DNA of 58,803 nucleotides from Kribbia dieselivorans NBRC 106261 (GTDB taxonomy: Bacteria; Actinomycetota; Actinomycetes; Actinomycetales; Dermatophilaceae). Shown here piece after piece: positions 54,516 to 58,803 of this stretch. Each line of letters starts with the position of its first letter. Position 1 is the first letter of the stretch. The notes beneath the pieces are model-generated. The model searched no databases, was not told the origin of the DNA, and saw nothing but the letters and a program-made list of their open reading frames with translations. Where the stretch lies: NCBI RefSeq assembly GCF_001552435.1, contig NZ_BCRE01000007.1, positions 1 to 58,803 of the forward strand. Reading direction: 5' to 3'. Position numbers and translations under genes: made by a program.

Positions 54516-55756
54516 GCGACGCTCCGGAAGATCAGGGCGACGTTCGCGCCACCGAAGCCGAACGAGTTGTCCATCGCGGCGATCGGCCCCTCGGGCAGCG
54601 TGCGGTGCTCGCCACGCACGACGTCGATCGTCACCGCGGGGTCGAAGTCGGTGATGTGACGCACGGCTGGTGCGATGCGGTCCCGGATCGCCATGATCGT
54701 CAACAGGGCCTCGACGGCACCGGCCGCACCGAGCAGGTGACCGGTCTGCGACTTGGTCGCGGAGACCGGGATGCCGTCGGCGTCGGAGCCGAACGCTGCC
54801 CGGATCGCGTTGCTCTCGGCGACATCACCGACCGGGGTCGAGGTCGCGTGGGCGTTGATGTGACTGATGTCGGTCGTCGACATCCCGGCCTGCTCCAGGG
54901 CCAGGGTCATCGCGCGGCTCGCGCCGGCACCCTCGGGCTCGGGGGCGACGATGTTGTGCGCGTCGGAGGAGATGCCCGCGCCGGCGAGTTCGGCGTAGAT
55001 CGTCGCTCCGCGCGCCTTGGCGTGCTCCTCGGACTCGAGGACGACGATGGCCGCACCCTCGCCCATGACGAAACCGTCACGGGAGGTGTCGTAGGGCCGC
55101 GAGGCCGTGGCCGGGTCGTCGTTGCGAGTCGAGAGGGCCTGCATCGCGGAGAACCCGGCGAACGTCAGCGGGTGGATGGCCGCCTCCGTGCCACCGGCGA
55201 CGACGACGTCCGCACGACCGGACTGGATGAGGTCCATGCCCAGGGCCATCGCCTCGGCACCGGACGCGCACGCCGACACCGGCGTGCGGGCGCCGCCGCG
55301 GGCACCGAGTTCGATCGAGACGTTGCCGGCCGGGCTGGAGGGCATGAGCATCGGGACGGACAGCGGGTAGACCCGTCGCGGGCCCTTCTCGCGCAGCGTG
55401 TCCCACGCGTTGAGGGTCGTCGTGAAGCCACCGATGCCGGTGCCGATCGCGACGACGAGGCGCTCGGGCTCGACCTCGGGCGCGCCGGCGTCCTGCCAGG
55501 CCTGGCGGCTGGCGACCATGGCGTACTGGGCCGAGGGGTCCATGCGCTTGGTCTCGACCTTCTTGAGCACCTCGGCGGCCGGCACGGCCAGCTCGGCGCC
55601 GAAGCGCACGGGCAGTTCGTACTTGGTGACCCAGTCGTGGGTCAGGGTGTGGATCCCGGACTGGCCCGCCAGGAGGGCCTCCCAGGTCGAGGCGACGGTG
55701 CCACCGAGGGGCGTGGTGGCTCCCATGCCGGTGACGACGACGGAACGGGCGGACAT
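54512..55756 (-). CDS. fabF: Beta-ketoacyl-ACP synthase II
   Basis: Condensing enzyme that elongates acyl-ACP with malonyl-ACP; 414 residues. The catalytic Cys163 lies in SACASGAEAM, and the two histidines in INAHATSTPVGD and KSQTGHLLGAAGAVE. The GFGGANVALIF end is typical. Fourth in the operon fabD-fabH-acpP-fabF-accD. Confidence 0.96.
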   Translation of the reverse strand: MSARSVVVTGMGATTPLGGTVASTWEALLAGQSGIHTLTHDWVTKYELPVRFGAELAVPAAEVLKKVETKRMDPSAQYAMVASRQAWQDAGAPEVEPERLVVAIGTGIGGFTTTLNAWDTLREKGPRRVYPLSVPMLMPSSPAGNVSIELGARGGARTPVSACASGAEAMALGMDLIQSGRADVVVAGGTEAAIHPLTFAGFSAMQALSTRNDDPATASRPYDTSRDGFVMGEGAAIVVLESEEHAKARGATIYAELAGAGISSDAHNIVAPEPEGAGASRAMTLALEQAGMSTTDISHINAHATSTPVGDVAESNAIRAAFGSDADGIPVSATKSQTGHLLGAAGAVEALLTIMAIRDRIAPAVRHITDFDPAVTIDVVRGEHRTLPEGPIAAMDNSFGFGGANVALIFRSVA

Positions 55757-55838
55757 CGGTTCTCCTTGACGGTCGGGATCGGTGCGCTGCGGCGCAGGCG
55801 GTGGGGCGGGACCCCGATCGGGGCCCCGCCCGGCCAGA

Positions 55839-56087
55839 TCAGGACTGGGCGTTCTTGATGTAGGTCACGGCGTCGTTGACGGTGACGAGGTTCTTGACCT
55901 CCTCGTCGGGGATCTTGACCCCGAACTTCTCCTCGGCGGTGACGGCGATCGTCATCATCGACAGCGAGTCGATGTCGAGGTCGTCGGTGAAGGTCTTGTC
56001 GAGCTGGACGGCGTCGGTCTCCAGACCGGTCTCCTCGTTGATGATCTCGGCGAGGCCGGCGAGGATCTCGTCGTCGGTGTAGGCCAT
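55839..56087 (-). CDS. acpP: Acyl carrier protein
   Basis: An 82-residue acidic carrier protein of fatty acid synthesis. The phosphopantetheine attachment serine is Ser41 in DIDSLSMM, and the acidic helix that docks partner enzymes follows. The start has an AGGAGA-type site. The gene lies between fabH and fabF, as in most actinobacteria. Confidence 0.96.
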   Translation of the reverse strand: MAYTDDEILAGLAEIINEETGLETDAVQLDKTFTDDLDIDSLSMMTIAVTAEEKFGVKIPDEEVKNLVTVNDAVTYIKNAQS

Positions 56088-56180
56088 GGTGTTCTCCTGT
56101 CTGGCGGGGGTGATGGTTCCGAGGCAGGGAGCCCCGAGGTGGTCCGTTGACCCGCGGACCGTCGGGATTCTGTGGGCCCG

Positions 56181-57182
56181 TCAGGGCAGGACGACGACCT
56201 GGGCGGCGTAGACGAGGCCGGCGCCGAACCCCATCTGCAGGGCGAGTGTGCCGTGCAGGTCGGGGCGTTCGCGCAGCAGCCGTTCGGTGGCCAACGGGAT
56301 CGACCCGGCGGAGGTGTTCGCGGTCTCGACGATGTCGCGCGCCACGTACACCGACTCCGGCAGCTTGAGCTGCTTGACCATCGAATCGATGATCCGGATG
56401 TTCGCCTGGTGGGGGATGAAGACGTCGAGCTCGTCCGCGGTGATGCCGGTCGCGTCGAGCGCCTGCTGGCACACCTTGGCCATCTCGTACACCGCCCAGC
56501 GGAACACGGCCGGGCCCTCCATCCGCAGCGTCGGCCACGGCAGATCGCGGTTGGCGCCGAAGTCGGTCCACGACGGGGCCTGGGTGATGAGCTCGGACTT
56601 CGTGCCGTCGCTGCCCCACACCGTCGGGCCGATGCCGGGCACGTCGCTCGGGCCGATGATCGCCGCTCCGCCACCGTCGCCGAAGATGAACGCGGAGCCG
56701 CGATCGGTCAGGTCGGTGATGTCGAGCAGCTTCTCCATGCCGACGACCAGCACGTGGTCGGCGGTACCGGCCCGCACCATGTCGTTGGCCACGCTGACCG
56801 CGTAGGCATACCCGGCGCATGCCGCGGAGACGTCGAAGGCCGCGCAGGTCAGGCCCAGCCGGGCCGCGAGCAGCGGGGCCGCGCCCGGGGTCTGGTACAT
56901 GTGCGTGACGGTCGCGACGATGACCGCGTCGATCTGGCTCGCGTCCAACCCGGCCATGGCCAGGGCGTCACGCGAGGCCACCTCGGACATGTCGACGACG
57001 CTCTCGTCGGGGCGGGCGCGGTAACGCTGCTTGACGCCCGAGCGCGACTGGATCCACTCATCGGAGGAGTCGATCGCGTCGACGATCTCGGAGTTGGGGA
57101 TGACCCGGTCGGGCCGGTACGCGCCGACGCCGAGCATGCGGGCGTACCGCATCGGCGTGTTCATCGTGATCTGGGCGGCCAT
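56181..57182 (-). CDS. fabH: Beta-ketoacyl-ACP synthase III
   Basis: Starts fatty acid chains by condensing an acyl-CoA with malonyl-ACP; 333 residues. The catalytic Cys122 is in SAACAGYAYA, His in PHQANIRI and Asn in ETANTSAGSIP. In actinobacteria this enzyme accepts branched starters, consistent with iso/anteiso lipids; that preference cannot be read here. The start follows the fabD stop after one base. Confidence 0.95.
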   Translation of the reverse strand: MAAQITMNTPMRYARMLGVGAYRPDRVIPNSEIVDAIDSSDEWIQSRSGVKQRYRARPDESVVDMSEVASRDALAMAGLDASQIDAVIVATVTHMYQTPGAAPLLAARLGLTCAAFDVSAACAGYAYAVSVANDMVRAGTADHVLVVGMEKLLDITDLTDRGSAFIFGDGGGAAIIGPSDVPGIGPTVWGSDGTKSELITQAPSWTDFGANRDLPWPTLRMEGPAVFRWAVYEMAKVCQQALDATGITADELDVFIPHQANIRIIDSMVKQLKLPESVYVARDIVETANTSAGSIPLATERLLRERPDLHGTLALQMGFGAGLVYAAQVVVLP

Positions 57183-57183
57183 G

Positions 57184-58365
57184 TCAGTTCCCGTTCGGGT
57201 GCAGCCGCAACAGGGGCTGGCCGGGCGCGACCGGATCGCCGTCCTCGACGAGCCATTCGACGACGGTGCCACCGTGCTCGGCGGTCACCTCCCACGAGTC
57301 GCGGAGCGTCGAGACGGTCGCCACCGTCGCGCCGGGCGCGACGTCGCCGTCGGCCGGGCCGGAGATCGACACGGTGCCCTTGTACGGCGCGACGACGAGG
57401 CGCCACGTCGGGGCGACGCCGCTGCGGGTGCGGTCGGCGGTGCCGTGCTCACGGACCATGCGGTGGGCGGCCTCGAGGTCGTCGGGGGTCTTCAGCGCGA
57501 GGGTCTCGACACCCTTGAGGGCGCGCTTGGCCAACCCGACCAACGTGCCCGCCGGCGCGATCTCGATCAGACCGGTGACACCGAGATCCGCAAAGGTCTG
57601 CATGCACAGGTCCCACCGCACCGGGTTGCTGACCTGGCTGACGATGCGAGAGAGCACCTCGGTACCGGAGTGCAGCACGGCGCCGTCGGCGTTGGACACC
57701 AGCGGCACGCGCGCGTCGTGGGTGCTGATGGAGCGTGAGTAGCCCTGGAGCACGTCGACCGCGGGGGACATGTGGTGGGTGTGGAACGCGCCGGCGACCT
57801 TCAGCGGGATGACGCGTGCCTTGGCCGGCGCGTCAGCGGCGAACGCGGCGAGTTGCTCCATCGTGCCGGCGGCGACGATCTGGTTGGCGCCGTTGCGGTT
57901 GGCCGGCGTCAGGCCGTGCTTCTCGATCGCGGCGATGACCTCGTCCTCGTTGCCGCCGATGACGGCGCTCATGCCGGTCGGGGTGACGGCGCTGGCCGCG
58001 GCCATGGCGTTGCCGCGCTCGCGCACGAGCACCATCGCCTGCTCGGCCGAGATGACCCCGGCGGCGGTCGCGGCGGTGATCTCACCGACGGAGTGACCCG
58101 CGCCGGCGCCGACGAGGCGGAAGCCCTCGGCCGGGTGGGAGAAGACCGCCAGCAGGGAGATCAGGCCGGAGGCGACGATGAGCGGCTGGGCGACCGCGGT
58201 GTCCTTGATCGTCTCCTCATCGGAGGTGGTGCCGTGGGCGACGAGGTCGATCCCGGCGACTGCGGAGAACCATTCCATCCGGGCACGGGCACCGGGCAGT
58301 TCGAGCCACGGGGCGAGGAAACCGGGAGTCTGGGAGCCCTGACCGGGCGCAACGAAGACGAGCAC
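57184..58365 (-). CDS. fabD: Malonyl-CoA:ACP transacylase with C-terminal lipoyl-like domain
   Basis: Transfers malonyl from CoA to ACP; 393 residues, longer than the usual about 310. Residues 1-310 are a complete acyltransferase: VFVAPGQGSQTPGF at the start, the nucleophile in GHSVGEI (about residue 92), and the histidine in AGAFHTHHM. Residues about 318-393 (VVAPYKGTVSI...GDVAPGATVATV...GGTVVEWLVEDGDPVAPGQPLLRL) have the fold pattern of a biotinyl/lipoyl domain. The modified lysine is absent: where E-A-M-K-M is expected there is STLRDSWEV. It is the first gene of the fab operon. Confidence 0.93.
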   Translation of the reverse strand: MLVFVAPGQGSQTPGFLAPWLELPGARARMEWFSAVAGIDLVAHGTTSDEETIKDTAVAQPLIVASGLISLLAVFSHPAEGFRLVGAGAGHSVGEITAATAAGVISAEQAMVLVRERGNAMAAASAVTPTGMSAVIGGNEDEVIAAIEKHGLTPANRNGANQIVAAGTMEQLAAFAADAPAKARVIPLKVAGAFHTHHMSPAVDVLQGYSRSISTHDARVPLVSNADGAVLHSGTEVLSRIVSQVSNPVRWDLCMQTFADLGVTGLIEIAPAGTLVGLAKRALKGVETLALKTPDDLEAAHRMVREHGTADRTRSGVAPTWRLVVAPYKGTVSISGPADGDVAPGATVATVSTLRDSWEVTAEHGGTVVEWLVEDGDPVAPGQPLLRLHPNGN

Positions 58366-58443
58366 GACTCCACATTCTCGCCCAAGGGGGTCGGTTCGCC
58401 CCTCCGAGCGGCACGAAGAACGCGCGCGATCTTTGGAGGATTG

Positions 58444-58803
58444 CTACAACGACCGGGGGCGGGGTGCGGTGGCGTTGGCCCCGAGCCGACCGAGGGCGAT
58501 CGCCACGCGCACGGTGAAGGCGTCATGCGGTTCGGTGAGGTCGTAGCCGATGACGTCGGTGATGCGGCCGAGGCGGTAGCGCACCGTGTTGGTGTGCACG
58601 AACAGGGTACGAGCGGTGCCCTCGAGCCCGCCGCGGGACTCCAGATACGCCGAGGCGGTCTCGAGCAGGGATTCGTTCCTGGTCAGCGGGATCCAGATGC
58701 GGTCATGGAGCAGGGAGCGGGCGGGGCCGTCGGCGGCCAGGGCCCGTTCGGCGATGAGATCGTCGGCCAGGCAGGGGCGGGGGGCGGCCGGCCAGGCCGG
58801 AGC
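58444..58803 (-). CDS. fasR: PucR-family regulator of fatty acid synthesis (FasR-like), C-terminal part
   Basis: The last 119 codons of a gene whose start lies beyond the window end. The readable part is the PucR/CdaR C-terminal HTH: ESLLETASAYLESRGGLEG, then TARTLFVHTNTVRYRLGRI and the GYDLTEPHDAFTVRVAIALGR end. In actinobacteria a PucR-type activator, FasR, stands directly upstream of fabD and drives the fab operon; position and strand match. Identification as FasR is by context. Confidence 0.82.
   Translation of the reverse strand, partial: APAWPAAPRPCLADDLIAERALAADGPARSLLHDRIWIPLTRNESLLETASAYLESRGGLEGTARTLFVHTNTVRYRLGRITDVIGYDLTEPHDAFTVRVAIALGRLGANATAPRPRSL

Overview
The window is high-GC actinobacterial chromosome. 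The gene order and families (recO-uppS, a zur-znu cluster, dusB-dgt-dnaG, a fabD-fabH-acpP-fabF-accD block beside a DUF3145 gene) fit the order Micrococcales. Dermacoccaceae or a relative is plausible, but the genus cannot be fixed from the sequence alone.

Core housekeeping, 0-15.9 kb: a membrane protein, an AlkB-like oxygenase, recO and uppS (overlapping), a zinc uptake unit (zur, znuB, znuC, znuA, with a Zur box over the znuA promoter), glyS, a rhodanese-type sulfurtransferase, a dead toxin-antitoxin remnant, dusB, dgt, dnaG and tRNA-Asn(GTT).

Defence island, about 16.3-36.15 kb, directly downstream of tRNA-Asn: after a possible nuclease gene comes a tightly packed run of eight co-directional genes. 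They encode a 1721-aa DUF1998-type helicase, a DrmD-like SNF2 helicase, a 1295-aa Eco57I/PglX-like adenine methyltransferase, an HTH-like protein, a PD-(D/E)XK-type candidate nuclease, a free-standing copy of the methyltransferase's C-terminal (specificity) module, and a McrB/McrC pair. The methyltransferase gene carries a G10 tract exactly at the junction with the duplicated module. One base gained or lost gives an immediate stop, followed within 4-15 nt by an ATG that begins the module. This looks like a phase-variable, split-able methyltransferase with a spare specificity module beside it. It resembles DISARM, Pgl/BREX and Druantia in parts but matches none of them as a whole. McrB also appears to carry an alkyltransferase-like domain and an EVE/PUA-like domain. 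The right edge holds an HTH antitoxin and a truncated nucleotidyltransferase.

Catabolic region, 36.2-43.9 kb: a SnoaL-like protein, the beta-ketoadipate pathway genes pcaJ, pcaI and pcaD, a divergent LysR regulator, catC, an MHS-family transporter, and then a multicopper oxidase with a small membrane partner. A 12-bp word shared by the two promoter regions is a candidate LysR operator.

Small decaying island, 44.17-50.66 kb: it lies between tRNA-Met(CAT) and a 38-bp exact copy of that tRNA's 3' end. It carries an intact FitAB/VapBC pair, a Schlafen-type AlbA_2 gene divergent from a gene with a HEPN-like R-x4-H motif, a broken dprA-like gene, and a broken copy of the nuclease-like gene found next to tRNA-Asn. 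A further tRNA fragment at 44.95 kb suggests two tandem insertions.

Lipid block, 50.9-58.8 kb: an enoyl-CoA hydratase family gene, a secreted PepSY-like protein, a DUF3145 gene, and on the minus strand fasR (partial), fabD (with an added lipoyl-like domain), fabH, acpP, fabF and accD. Several convergent or intergenic junctions in the window carry long, almost perfect palindromes that probably act as terminators.
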